Source of the DNA: Halobellus clavatus
GTDB taxonomy: Archaea > Halobacteriota > Halobacteria > Halobacteriales > Haloferacaceae
Length of the DNA: 35,730 bases
NCBI RefSeq assembly: GCF_900107195.1
Contig: NZ_FNPB01000021.1
Span: forward strand, 1 to 35,730
Reading direction: 5' to 3'
In this document: in pieces, positions 15,620 through 23,841 of the stretch
Layout: every line of letters begins with the position of its first letter
Numbering within the stretch: position 1 is the first letter of the stretch
The notes under the pieces: model-generated
Databases searched by the model: none
What the model was told of the DNA's origin: nothing
The model's input: the letters and a program-made list of their open reading frames with translations, nothing else
Made by a program: the position numbers and the translations under genes

Positions 15620-16120
15620 TCAGTTCTCGGACATCACGGCGACCACGGGACGGTTCGCAGAGAGCAGGATCGACTGCGTCTTGCTCCCGAAGAGCGCTTT
15701 GCCGGTGGGCGACCGCTTCCGCCCGCCGATGACCAGATAGTCGGCCTCGCGGCGGTCCGCCTCTGCGAGTAACTCTTCGACCGGTTCGCCGACGCGACCC
15801 ATCAGGACCGTCTCGTCGGGATTATCGAGGGTATCGCGAACCACCTCTCGGGCGACGCCCGTCGCGTGGCGTTCGCCGTCTTCGATGGTGTAACTGTCCC
15901 CTTCTCCAGTGGGTCTGCTATCGTGGCCGCCGTAGGAGGCGGGTGAGGTGACAGCCCCGCTCGACCCGCTGCCGGCGGCCGATCGGAACTCCTCGAAGGT
16001 GTCCTGCGGCATCACGTGGAGAACGATGTGTTCGACCTCTAGTGCCGACGCCAACTCTGCGCCTCGTTCGACGGCCTCGCTGGGTGTCGTCTCGCCGTCG
16101 ACTGCTGTTAGCACCGTCAT
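15620..16120 (-). CDS. universal stress protein (UspA family) with central insertion
   Basis: This Usp-type protein of 166 residues starts MTVLTAVDGE, with the first strand and the VDG turn kept. It has an unusual low-complexity insertion of about 40 residues (from SAAGSGSSGAVTSPASYGG to YTIEDGERH) between the second strand and the long helix. The nucleotide-binding end is typical: YLVIGGRKRSPTGKALFGS, then PVVAVMSEN. The ATG at 16120 is chosen over one 27 bases upstream because GATTTATGTAC (16142-16152) lies at the right distance for a leaderless start. It is divergent from the 2-oxoacid dehydrogenase operon and shares its 126-base promoter region. A role with the neighbouring catabolic genes is possible but not shown. 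Confidence 0.87.
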   Translation of the reverse strand: MTVLTAVDGETTPSEAVERGAELASALEVEHIVLHVMPQDTFEEFRSAAGSGSSGAVTSPASYGGHDSRPTGEGDSYTIEDGERHATGVAREVVRDTLDNPDETVLMGRVGEPVEELLAEADRREADYLVIGGRKRSPTGKALFGSKTQSILLSANRPVVAVMSEN

Positions 16121-16207
16121 ATGTGGAGACTCCCGGCGGGTGTACATAAATCGTGGTGCCGATTCCTCACGCTCGATACCGCACCCGAGACCGATCGCCC
16201 CACCCGC

Positions 16208-16218
16208 GATTTTATTAC
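16208..16218 (+). promoter_or_regulatory. TATA box of the 2-oxoacid dehydrogenase operon
   Basis: GATTTTATTAC lies about 30 bases before the ATG at 16247 and supports that codon, not the in-frame one at 16121, as the start of E1alpha. Confidence 0.6.
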
Positions 16219-16246
16219 CGGGCCCCGAAAATGTACCCGTCGTAGA

Positions 16247-17407
16247 ATGAGCGATAGAGAGTCAGACAGGCGAGTACCGTCGGCTGTCGGCGACGGTGGT
16301 GTGGGACTCCTCACCCAGGCGGATCTCTCGGTGCCGACCCACCAGATCGTCGACCCGGACGGTTCGTACGATCCCGAAGCCGTCCCAGATCTCTCCGCGG
16401 AGGAACTGTGCGACCTCTACCGGTGGATGGTGACCGACAGGGTGTTCTCCCGGCGGATGGTGAATATCCAGCGCCGCGGCGAGTTGGGGACGTTTGGCTC
16501 GACGCGGGGCCAGGAGGCGAGTATCATCGGGAGTGCGTTTACGCTCGAACCCCAGGATTGGTTGTACGTCGGTCGCGCCTGGACACCGATGTTTATGCGG
16601 GGGGCGTCGATGACGGATATGATCCACTTCTGGCGCGGCATCGAAACGGCCCAGCAGTCGTTCGCGAAGCAGAACTCCCAGATCGCGATCTCGATCGGCT
16701 CACACATCCCGCTCGTCGCCGGACTCGCGTGGGGGATGCAACTCGACGACGCAGACGCCGTGGCGACCGCTTACATCGGCGACGGCGCGACGAGCACCGG
16801 CGCGGCCCACGAGGGGATCAACCTCGCAGGCGCGCTGTCGTTGCCGGCGCTGTTCTTCTGTCAGAACAACCAGTACGCGATTTCGCTGAACGTCGAGGAG
16901 CAGACCGGCGCGAAGACGCTGGCCCAGAAGGCGCTGGCGTACGGCATCGATGCGATCCGCGTCGACGGCCAGGACGTCCTCGCGGTCTACGACGCCGTGC
17001 AGACGGCCAGAGAACGCGTGAAGGACGGGAATCCAGTCTTCGTCGAATCGGTCACGTACCGGCTGGACGCCCACACCACGAGTGACGACCCGACTCGGTA
17101 TCGTGACGAGGAGGAAGTCCAGGAGTGGGAGGCGAAAGACCCCATCGAACGGTACCGCTCGTTCCTGCAGTCCGAGGGCCTGTGGTCGCGGATTGACCAC
17201 GATTCGATCGTCGACGACATCGAAACCGAGTTCGACGAGGCACTCGCGACTGCCGACGAACTGGAGGAGCGACGGGTCAGGGAGCTGTTCGCACACGTCT
17301 ACGACGAACTCCCGTCGGAACTCTCCCGGCAGCTGGAGGCGTTCGAGGCACTGCTCGAAGAGCGACCGGAGATGGACGACTACATCGAACAGCGGCCCAA
17401 GGGGTGA
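16247..17407 (+). CDS. 2-oxoacid dehydrogenase E1 component, alpha subunit
   Basis: This is the thiamine-diphosphate-binding half of the E1 decarboxylase of a pyruvate/branched-chain-type complex, 386 residues. The cofactor motif is complete: GDG at 178-180 and NN at 207-208, with the typical STGAAHEGINLAGAL between them. RGELGTFGSTRGQEA and WTPMFMRGASM give the family N-terminal half, and RLDAHTTSDDPTRYR the C-terminal signature. It starts at 16247 (MSDRESD); the 42 extra codons of the longer frame cross the promoter. The next gene overlaps it by four bases (GTGA). In haloarchaea pyruvate is oxidised mainly by a ferredoxin oxidoreductase, so these complexes probably serve other 2-oxoacids. 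Confidence 0.9.
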   Translation: MSDRESDRRVPSAVGDGGVGLLTQADLSVPTHQIVDPDGSYDPEAVPDLSAEELCDLYRWMVTDRVFSRRMVNIQRRGELGTFGSTRGQEASIIGSAFTLEPQDWLYVGRAWTPMFMRGASMTDMIHFWRGIETAQQSFAKQNSQIAISIGSHIPLVAGLAWGMQLDDADAVATAYIGDGATSTGAAHEGINLAGALSLPALFFCQNNQYAISLNVEEQTGAKTLAQKALAYGIDAIRVDGQDVLAVYDAVQTARERVKDGNPVFVESVTYRLDAHTTSDDPTRYRDEEEVQEWEAKDPIERYRSFLQSEGLWSRIDHDSIVDDIETEFDEALATADELEERRVRELFAHVYDELPSELSRQLEAFEALLEERPEMDDYIEQRPKG

Positions 17408-18375
17408 CTATGCAGGCAACAATCGTTCAGGCGGTCAACGAGGCGCTGCACGGAGCGATGGAACGCGACGATCGGGTCGTCGTCTTCGGCGAGGACGTCG
17501 CCGAGAGCGGTGGGGTGTTCCGCGCGACCGACGAACTGCTGGAGGAGTTCGGGAGCGACCGCGTCGTCGACACGCCGCTCTCGGAGATCGCGATCGTCGG
17601 GGGCGCGACCGGGATGGCGATGTACGGCTACCGCCCCGTCGTCGAAATCCAGTTCTCGGGGTTTCTCCCCCCGGCGTTCGACCAACTGGTCACGAACACC
17701 AGCCGGATCCGCTGGCGAACGCGCGGTGAACTCACGGCGCCGATGGTGGTCCGGATGCCCTACGGGGCGGGCGTCCGCGCTCTCGAGCACCATTCCGAGA
17801 GCCTCGAAGGTGCCTACGCGCACATCCCCGGTCTCAAAGTCGCCGTCCCCAGTACGCCCGCAGACACGAAGGGGCTGCTCACGGCGGCGATCCGCGACCC
17901 CGATCCGGTCCTGTTTATGGAACCGAAGCGGATCTACCGCTCGATCCGCGAGGAGCTCCCGGAGGGCGACCACGAGGTCCCGCTGGGTGAGGCCGCGGTC
18001 CGCCGGGAGGGTGACGCCGTCACCGTCGTCGCCTGGGGGGCGATGATGCCGCCGACGCTCGAAGCGGTCGACGACAGCGGAATCGACGCCGAAGTGATCG
18101 ATCTCCGGACGATCTCGCCGATGGACACAGAAACCGTCGTCGAGTCGGTCAAAAAGACCGGCCGCTGTGTCGTCGTCCACGAGGGGCCGCGGACGCTCGG
18201 CGTGGGGAGCGAACTGATCGCCCGAATCAACGACGAGGCGCTGATGTACCTCGAGGCACCGATCGAGCGGGTGACTGGCTTCGACACGCAGGTCCCGCTG
18301 CTCTCGATGGAGGACTTCTACCTCCCGCATCCGCCGCGAATCCTCGACGGAATCGAGCGCGCGCTGACGGCCTAA
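17404..18375 (+). CDS. 2-oxoacid dehydrogenase E1 component, beta subunit
   Basis: This is the partner subunit of E1, 323 residues. Family marks are VVVFGEDVAESGGVFRATD, DTPLSEIAIVGGATGMAM (with the TPP-contacting Glu), EIQFSGFLPPAFDQL, GAGVRALEHHSES in place of the usual HSQS, and the transketolase C-terminal domain with VVAWGAMM and VVVHEGPRTLG. GTG at 17404 overlaps the E1alpha stop; an ATG two codons later (17410) is the alternative start and would remove only Met-Thr. A 72-base gap with an AT-rich box separates it from E2. Gene order alpha-beta-E2-E3 is the classic one. Confidence 0.92.
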   Translation: MTMQATIVQAVNEALHGAMERDDRVVVFGEDVAESGGVFRATDELLEEFGSDRVVDTPLSEIAIVGGATGMAMYGYRPVVEIQFSGFLPPAFDQLVTNTSRIRWRTRGELTAPMVVRMPYGAGVRALEHHSESLEGAYAHIPGLKVAVPSTPADTKGLLTAAIRDPDPVLFMEPKRIYRSIREELPEGDHEVPLGEAAVRREGDAVTVVAWGAMMPPTLEAVDDSGIDAEVIDLRTISPMDTETVVESVKKTGRCVVVHEGPRTLGVGSELIARINDEALMYLEAPIERVTGFDTQVPLLSMEDFYLPHPPRILDGIERALTA

Positions 18376-18447
18376 CTCACCGGTTCGTCTCGGTTCGCTC
18401 GGCCTTTCCAGGGAAATACTGAAAGGGTTGTGCGTCGACCGGCCGGT

Positions 18448-20127
18448 ATGGTCGCACGAACCTTCGAGTTGCCGGACCTCGGTGAGGGAATCGCCGAGGG
18501 CGAACTCGTCTCCTGGCTCGTCAACGAGGGAGACACTGTCGAGGAAGACCAGGTCATCGCCGAAGTCGAGACCGACAAGGCGCTCGTCGAAATTCCCAGC
18601 CGGTACGACGGGACCGTCGAGGAACTCCACTACGACGAGGGCGACACCGTTCCCGTGGACGCGACGTTCGTGACCTTCGAGGTCGACGACGAAGACAGCG
18701 GGGCGGCCGCTGGTTCGGGTGCCGCGAGCGACACCGACGATGCCGAGGGTGTCGGTGCAGGTGCCGAGAGTGCCGCCGGCGACGACGCAGGAGCGAACAC
18801 CGGGACGGCAGCGGCCGAAGCCACCGCAGGGACCACAGACGCGACCGGCGCGCAGGACCCCTCTGTTACCAACGGGACAGAGCCGACGGTGAGCGAGCCG
18901 CCAGTCCCGGACGAACGGGTGTTCGCGTCGCCGAGCAAGCGCTCGCTCGCCCGGGAACTCGGTATCGACATCGGGCAGGTCCAGGGGTCGGGGCCGGGCG
19001 GTCGCGTGATGGCCGCCGACCTGCGGGCGTACGCCGAATCGGCCGGCGACCCGACCGTGACCCAGGCGAGTGATGGTGTCGCCGAGCAGACGACTGCCGA
19101 GCGGGAGGAACCAGTCGTCGTCGACGAGGGCGGCGGCCGTGAGCGGACGCTCGCGATGCCAGCGACGCGGAAGTTGGCCGGCGAACTCGGCGTGAACCTC
19201 GACGCGGTCCCCGCCAGCGAGGAGCGTGACGGTGAACCGTTCGTGACGCCCGATGACGTCCAGCGGTACGCGGAGCGGGGCGGCAAACCCGAGACCGCCG
19301 ACAGTGCGGCGGCGACGACCGCGCCCGAACCGACGACCGACGCGGACGCCGCACCCGCGACGAACGGGTCGGTAGAGGGCGCCTCTGGAGCCGCGAGCGC
19401 CGGCGGGAACGGCGAGACAGCCCAATCGGACCGCCCGGGCGAGCGTGTCCCCTACCGCGGGGTCCGACGGACGATCGGGGAGCAGATGGCGCAGTCCAAG
19501 TTCACGGCGCCGCACGTCTCCCACCACGACGAGTTCGACGCGACCGAACTCGTCGAGTTGCGCGAGGAACTCGATGCGGCCGCCGGCGAGGACGTGAAAC
19601 TGACGTACCTCCCGTTCGTCGTGAAGGCGATCACCAGCGCGCTGAAAGAGCACCCGTACCTCAACGCCAGCCTCGACGAGGACGCCGAGGAGATCATCCT
19701 CCACGACGAGTACAACATCGGCATCGCCGTCGCGACCGACGCCGGCCTGATGGTTCCCGTCGTCGACGACGCCGATACGAAGAGTCTCAAACAACTGGCC
19801 ACCGAAATCGCGGATCTCGCGACGCGGGCGCGGAACCGAGAGATCCAGCCGGCGGAGATGCAGGGCGGAACGTTCACCATCACGAACGTCGGGGTCATCG
19901 GCGGCGAGTTCTCCTCACCCATCATCAATCACCCCGAAGCCGCCATCTTCGCGATGGGGCCGATACAGAAGCGTCCGTGGGTCGTCGACGACGAGGTGGT
20001 CGCTCGGACCACGATGCGCTTCTCGATGTCGGTCGATCACCGGCTCGTCGACGGCGCTGACGCCGCGGAGTTCTCGAATCACGTGAAGGAACTGCTGGCG
20101 GATCCGCTCCCGCTCCTGCTGGAGTAG
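18448..20127 (+). CDS. 2-oxoacid dehydrogenase E2, lipoyl acyltransferase with two subunit-binding domains
   Basis: This is the core acyltransferase of the complex, 559 residues. An N-terminal lipoyl domain carries the lipoylated Lys in ETDKALVEIP (Lys44). An Ala/Gly/Asp-rich linker follows. One clear peripheral subunit-binding domain lies at about 158-197 (ASPSKRSLARELGID, GSGPGGRV). A second, weaker one lies at about 235-277 (AMPATRKLAGELGVN, VTPDDVQRYAE), where the GTGPGGR-type loop is replaced by a charged stretch. After another linker the catalytic domain starts near 334 and holds the active DHRLVDG (His531, Asp535, Gly536). The ATG at 18448 is preferred to a GTG 18 bases upstream. No lipoate ligase or lipoyl synthase is nearby, so lipoylation must come from elsewhere. 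Confidence 0.93.
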   Translation: MVARTFELPDLGEGIAEGELVSWLVNEGDTVEEDQVIAEVETDKALVEIPSRYDGTVEELHYDEGDTVPVDATFVTFEVDDEDSGAAAGSGAASDTDDAEGVGAGAESAAGDDAGANTGTAAAEATAGTTDATGAQDPSVTNGTEPTVSEPPVPDERVFASPSKRSLARELGIDIGQVQGSGPGGRVMAADLRAYAESAGDPTVTQASDGVAEQTTAEREEPVVVDEGGGRERTLAMPATRKLAGELGVNLDAVPASEERDGEPFVTPDDVQRYAERGGKPETADSAAATTAPEPTTDADAAPATNGSVEGASGAASAGGNGETAQSDRPGERVPYRGVRRTIGEQMAQSKFTAPHVSHHDEFDATELVELREELDAAAGEDVKLTYLPFVVKAITSALKEHPYLNASLDEDAEEIILHDEYNIGIAVATDAGLMVPVVDDADTKSLKQLATEIADLATRARNREIQPAEMQGGTFTITNVGVIGGEFSSPIINHPEAAIFAMGPIQKRPWVVDDEVVARTTMRFSMSVDHRLVDGADAAEFSNHVKELLADPLPLLLE

Positions 20128-20203
20128 CGGGCGGTTCCACCCCGAAACGGAGTGCAGGCGGAGACGGATGATTTTTTGAGGGCTCGAACGAGAGCATCAG
20201 CGT

Positions 20204-21628
20204 ATGGTAATGGGCGATATCGCGACGGCGACGGACCTCCTCGTCATCGGTGCGGGACCCGGCGGCTACGTCGCCGCGATCCGCGGCGCACAGCTCGGAC
20301 TGGACACCACGCTGGTGGAAAAGGACGCCTACGGCGGTGCCTGTCTCAACCGCGGCTGCATCCCGTCGAAGGCGTTCATCCACGGCGCGGACGTCGCCCA
20401 CGAGGCAGCGAACGCGGAGGATCTGGGTATCCACGCCGACCCGGCGATCGATATGCGGCAGATGCAGCAGTGGAAAGCAGGCGTCGTCGATCAGCTCACC
20501 TCCGGCGTCGAGAAGCTCTGCAAGGCCAACGGTGTCTCCCTCCTCGAAGGGACGGCCGCCTTCGAGGACGAACACACCGCACGCATCGCTCACGGTGGCG
20601 AGGGACAGGGAATGGAGACCGTCGAATTCGATCAGGCTATCATCGCGACGGGGTCGCGACCGCTCGCAATCCCCGGCTTCGACTTCGCTGACGACCCGGT
20701 GCTCTCCTCGGCCGAACTCCTCCAGATGGAGTCGACACCGGACAGCCTCGTCGTCGTCGGTGCGGGCTACATCGGTATGGAACTGTCGACGATGCTGGCA
20801 AAACTCGGCACGGACGTGACCGTTGTCGAGATGCTCGACGACGTCTTGCCCGCATACGAAGACGACATTGCCCGGACCGTTCGGTCACGGGCAGAAGACC
20901 TCGGAGTCGACTTCCACTTCGGTGAGGGTGCGACAGGCTGGGAGCACGGGGGCGACGGCGTCGTCGTGACGACCGAGACCGACGACGGTGAGACCGCAGA
21001 GTACCACGGCGATGCCGTCCTCGTCGCCGTCGGACGGCAGCCGGTGACTGACACGCTGGAACTCGAATCGATCGGCCTCGAACCGACCGAGAACGGTTTC
21101 ATCGAGACTGACGACCGGGCCCGGACCGCGGTCGAGAACGTGTTCGCGGTCGGTGACGTCGCCGGTGAGCCGATGCTGGCACACAAAGCCAGCGCCGAAG
21201 GAATCGTCGCCGCCGAAGTCGCCGCGGACGAACCAGCCGCGCTCGACCAGCAGGTGATCCCCGCGGCGGTGTTCACTGATCCCGAGATCGCGACGGTCGG
21301 GATGACAAGCCAGAAGGCCGAGGCCGAGGGCTTTGACCCCGTGGTCGGTGAGATGCCGCTCCGAGCCAGCGGTCGGGCGCTCTCGATGGGCGAGTCGGAG
21401 GGCTTCGTCAGAATCGTCGCCGACGAATCGAGCGGGATGATCCTCGGTGGCCAACTCGTCGGTCCGAACGCCGCAGAACTCGTTGCCGAGGTCGCCCTCG
21501 CCATCGAGATGAGTGCCACACTCGAAGATGTCGCTGGCACGGTTCACACGCATCCGACGCTCGCTGAGGCTGTGATGGAGGCGGCGGAGAACGCCCAGGG
21601 ACAGGCGATTCACACCCTCAACCGCTAA
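20204..21628 (+). CDS. lpdA: dihydrolipoyl dehydrogenase (E3)
   Basis: This is the FAD-containing enzyme that reoxidises dihydrolipoamide with NAD, 474 residues. Seen: the FAD loop GAGPGG, the redox disulfide CLNRGC (Cys47, Cys52), the NAD loop VGAGYIGMELS, the second FAD segment NVFAVGDVAGEPMLAHKAS, and the C-terminal active pair in HTHPTLAEAV (His450, Glu455). The start is ATG 20204, with a second ATG two codons later. GATTTTTTGAGG, 26-35 bases upstream, is a likely separate TATA box, so E3 may also be made apart from E1/E2. It completes the four-gene complex and would also serve any glycine cleavage system in the cell. Confidence 0.95.
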   Translation: MVMGDIATATDLLVIGAGPGGYVAAIRGAQLGLDTTLVEKDAYGGACLNRGCIPSKAFIHGADVAHEAANAEDLGIHADPAIDMRQMQQWKAGVVDQLTSGVEKLCKANGVSLLEGTAAFEDEHTARIAHGGEGQGMETVEFDQAIIATGSRPLAIPGFDFADDPVLSSAELLQMESTPDSLVVVGAGYIGMELSTMLAKLGTDVTVVEMLDDVLPAYEDDIARTVRSRAEDLGVDFHFGEGATGWEHGGDGVVVTTETDDGETAEYHGDAVLVAVGRQPVTDTLELESIGLEPTENGFIETDDRARTAVENVFAVGDVAGEPMLAHKASAEGIVAAEVAADEPAALDQQVIPAAVFTDPEIATVGMTSQKAEAEGFDPVVGEMPLRASGRALSMGESEGFVRIVADESSGMILGGQLVGPNAAELVAEVALAIEMSATLEDVAGTVHTHPTLAEAVMEAAENAQGQAIHTLNR

Positions 21629-21696
21629 TTCAGATCAGATAACCTCGGAGTTTTCTCGATCCCAGGAACTATTTTCCGGCGTGCAGAGCCTCCGGT

Positions 21697-22644
21697 ATGC
21701 CGAAAGATGGATCGATCGAACGCGTCGGAATCTCCGAGTGGGGGACCCATCCGTGTCCGCCAGAGTACCTGTGTGATCTGCTCTCGGAGACAGTTTCCGA
21801 CTGCGAGTTCACGCTGTTGGAAGGCGACGACGTGGTCGACGTCGAAGCGGTTGTCACACTGTATCATCACGATGCATACCTCGATGGGGATCTCCGATGG
21901 GTCCACGACATCCGATCCGGATACGAGGACTTCCCCGTCAGTGCCTACGAAGACGAAGAGATCATCCTGACTAACAGCACCGGGGTCGCGGGTGATCTCG
22001 TCGGCGAGAGCGTCGTCGGATTGGTCCTGTCGCTGGCGAAGGGATTCCACCGGTATCGCGACAAGCAGGCGGCACGCGAGTGGGAACGGATTCCGTGGCG
22101 GCGCCCATTCGAGGTGAGCGGGTCGAGCGCGTGCGTCGTCGGCGTCGGCGAACTCGGCGGGAGCGTCGCGACCCGGCTGGGCGTCCTCGGGATGGATGTG
22201 GTGGGCGTCGACATCCGGCCAGTGTCGGGACTCGGTCTCGACCGCGTGTACGACGCCGCACGGATCCAGCAGGCAGTCGAGGATGCACGCTTCGTCGTGC
22301 TCACGACACCGCTGACGGAGGCCACGCGGGGACTCGTCGACCGCGACGTCTTCGATGCAATGCGTGACGACGCGTACCTGATAAACGTCAGTCGGGGGGC
22401 AATCGTCGATCAGGACGCCCTCGTCGAGGCGCTGGAGAACGACGACATCGCCGGCGCGGCCCTCGACGTGTTCTACGACGAACCGCTGCCGGCTGACGCG
22501 CCGTTCTGGGAGATGGAGGAGGTCATCGTCACTCCCCACGCGGCCGCGCAGGCAGCGACGTACGGCGACCGTATCGCCGACCTCCTCGAGACGAACCTCA
22601 GCCGACTCGGCGACGGCGGAACGCTGTGGAACCGAATCGTCTGA
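21697..22644 (+). CDS. D-2-hydroxyacid dehydrogenase family protein
   Basis: This NAD(P)-dependent oxidoreductase of the D-isomer-specific family has 315 residues. The nucleotide loop is GVGELGG (149-155), and the catalytic triad is readable: Arg233 in NVSRGAIVD, Glu262 in YDEPLP and His281 in TPHAAA. Family members interconvert D-2-hydroxyacids and 2-oxoacids (glycerate, lactate, phosphoglycerate and others). The residues around the substrate site do not point to one of them. It follows E3 by 68 bases with its own box (AACTATTTTCC) about 25-30 bases ahead. Its position next to a 2-oxoacid dehydrogenase makes a role in supplying or removing the 2-oxoacid plausible. Confidence 0.88.
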   Translation: MPKDGSIERVGISEWGTHPCPPEYLCDLLSETVSDCEFTLLEGDDVVDVEAVVTLYHHDAYLDGDLRWVHDIRSGYEDFPVSAYEDEEIILTNSTGVAGDLVGESVVGLVLSLAKGFHRYRDKQAAREWERIPWRRPFEVSGSSACVVGVGELGGSVATRLGVLGMDVVGVDIRPVSGLGLDRVYDAARIQQAVEDARFVVLTTPLTEATRGLVDRDVFDAMRDDAYLINVSRGAIVDQDALVEALENDDIAGAALDVFYDEPLPADAPFWEMEEVIVTPHAAAQAATYGDRIADLLETNLSRLGDGGTLWNRIV

Positions 22645-22947
22645 GTTGCGACGACCGCTGATCGTTCGCTGGCGGGCGACGCCCGTTCCGGTGTGTTGTT
22701 CGGATTCGGGGACTGATTGCTTCTCGTCTGGTTTAGGCAGTTGCCATTTAGTTATACTGAATATCAACTTGAAAAGGACGAAACACTGTCCGTCTATTCT
22801 GGATATACTGGAGTAAAAGCAGGCTCTCCTGTTCAGCGTGACCGTTTCTATGACGAAGAATCATTTTGATTTGGTCATACTGAACAGATGTTCGTAGTAT
22901 GAGGACTCCTGGCCCTCACAGCCGGAGACGAACGTGGGCAGAGACGA
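22645..22947. other. intergenic region between convergent genes, with repeated ATACTG motifs
   Basis: The dehydrogenase upstream and the IclR gene downstream both end here, so no promoter of either is expected. The region nevertheless turns AT-rich from 22735 and holds ATACTG at 22754, 22805 and 22877. An inverted repeat has arms CATACT / AGTATG (22876-22901) with inner GAAC / GTTC. T runs may serve as terminators on both strands. No convincing ORF is present. A small RNA or a regulatory site is possible but not shown. Confidence 0.4.
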
Positions 22948-23718
22948 TTACGAGTGTGTCTGATTGAGTTCGATAATATTGGCTGCTCTCCGGAGTTCGG
23001 GGAGAATTTCGGACTCGATACGGTCTTCGTCCATCCGACTAACCGGACCGGAGACGCTCAGGGATCCCGCGATGTCGTCGTCGGAGAGAATCGGGACTGC
23101 GACGCAGTTCAGGCCCTTGATCCGCTCTTCACGGTCGTATGCGTGCTCCCGTTCTCGGATCGCAGTGAGTGTCTCGAACAGGTCCGAACGGTCGGTGATC
23201 GTGTGCTCCGTTTTCCGAGGGAGTCCGTGACGCTCGATGATCTCTTCGACGCGTTCGTCTGGGAGGTACGCGAGAATGGTCTTGCCGAGCGCTGTCGTGT
23301 GAAGCTTGACCGACTGTCCCGCGTACGAATCCAGACTGACGGCGTTCTCGCCGCGCTCGCGCGCGAGAAACACCCCGAGCCCCTGCTCTTCGACCAGCAG
23401 GTTGGCGTACTCGCCAGTTGTCTCCGCGAGCCGTTCCATCTCCGGGAGCGCGATGGAGTACAGCCGCTCGCGGGATCGAGCGTAGCCGCCGAGGTCGAGG
23501 AACCGAAGCGAGACCTCGTACACCTGGTCTCGCTCCACGACGTACCCCAGGTGTTCGAGCGTCCGAAGGTAATTGTGGGCGCTGCTTTTCGGGATATCGA
23601 GGTGGTCCGACAGTTCGGTCAGTGTCGCGCCGTCGAGCGATTTGAGCGCCTCGACGATCTGGAACGTGGTCTGGGCCGTTTTCACCGGGGCGTTCGGTTC
23701 CGAAGCGGACGAATCCAT
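22948..23718 (-). CDS. IclR family transcriptional regulator
   Basis: This 256-residue regulator has a winged helix-turn-helix at about residues 14-70 (FQIVEALKSLDGATLTELSDHL, then IPKSSAHNYLRTLEHLGYV) and an IclR effector domain behind it. The effector domain shows LHTTALGKTILAYLP, GLPRKTEHTI and the Cys-containing strand GLNCVAVPIL, followed by SLSVSGPVSR. IclR proteins usually control small-molecule catabolic genes beside them, including aromatic and short-chain acid pathways. The ATG at 23718 fits the TATA box at 23743-23750; a longer frame to 23739 would cross that box. Repeats around the box suggest autoregulation. The targets are probably the island genes, but similar repeats were not found at their promoters by eye. 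Confidence 0.92.
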   Translation of the reverse strand: MDSSASEPNAPVKTAQTTFQIVEALKSLDGATLTELSDHLDIPKSSAHNYLRTLEHLGYVVERDQVYEVSLRFLDLGGYARSRERLYSIALPEMERLAETTGEYANLLVEEQGLGVFLARERGENAVSLDSYAGQSVKLHTTALGKTILAYLPDERVEEIIERHGLPRKTEHTITDRSDLFETLTAIREREHAYDREERIKGLNCVAVPILSDDDIAGSLSVSGPVSRMDEDRIESEILPELRRAANIIELNQTHS

Positions 23719-23730
23719 ACGGTACGAACA

Positions 23731-23759
23731 ATCGTTCACGATATTATAACTATCGTTCA
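23731..23759 (-). promoter_or_regulatory. IclR promoter with paired ATCGTTCA repeats around the TATA box
   Basis: ATCGTTCA occurs at 23731-23738 and again at 23752-23759, 21 bases apart, which is two turns of the helix. Between and overlapping them is a palindrome CGATA-N7-TATCG (23739-23755) whose centre is the AT-rich TATA box TTATAAC. GAAC-N4-GTTC adds a further small inverted repeat at 23727-23736 or so. A protein bound here would compete directly with the basal transcription factor. Confidence 0.6.
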
Positions 23760-23841
23760 GAACAGACAGGCTTGGATTCTCGCATCCGGTGCTCGCTCAC
23801 GGGATTCCGAGAGCGCTCGATCGAGTTCGGGTGACGGGACG

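Noticed and set aside
16121-16246. 42-residue N-terminal extension of E1alpha
   Set aside because: It covers the divergent promoter region with both TATA boxes and lacks similarity to E1alpha proteins.
17380-19794. 804-residue open frame on the minus strand across E1beta and E2
   Set aside because: It is Arg/Val/Asp-rich without domains and lies fully opposite two genes with complete family motifs.
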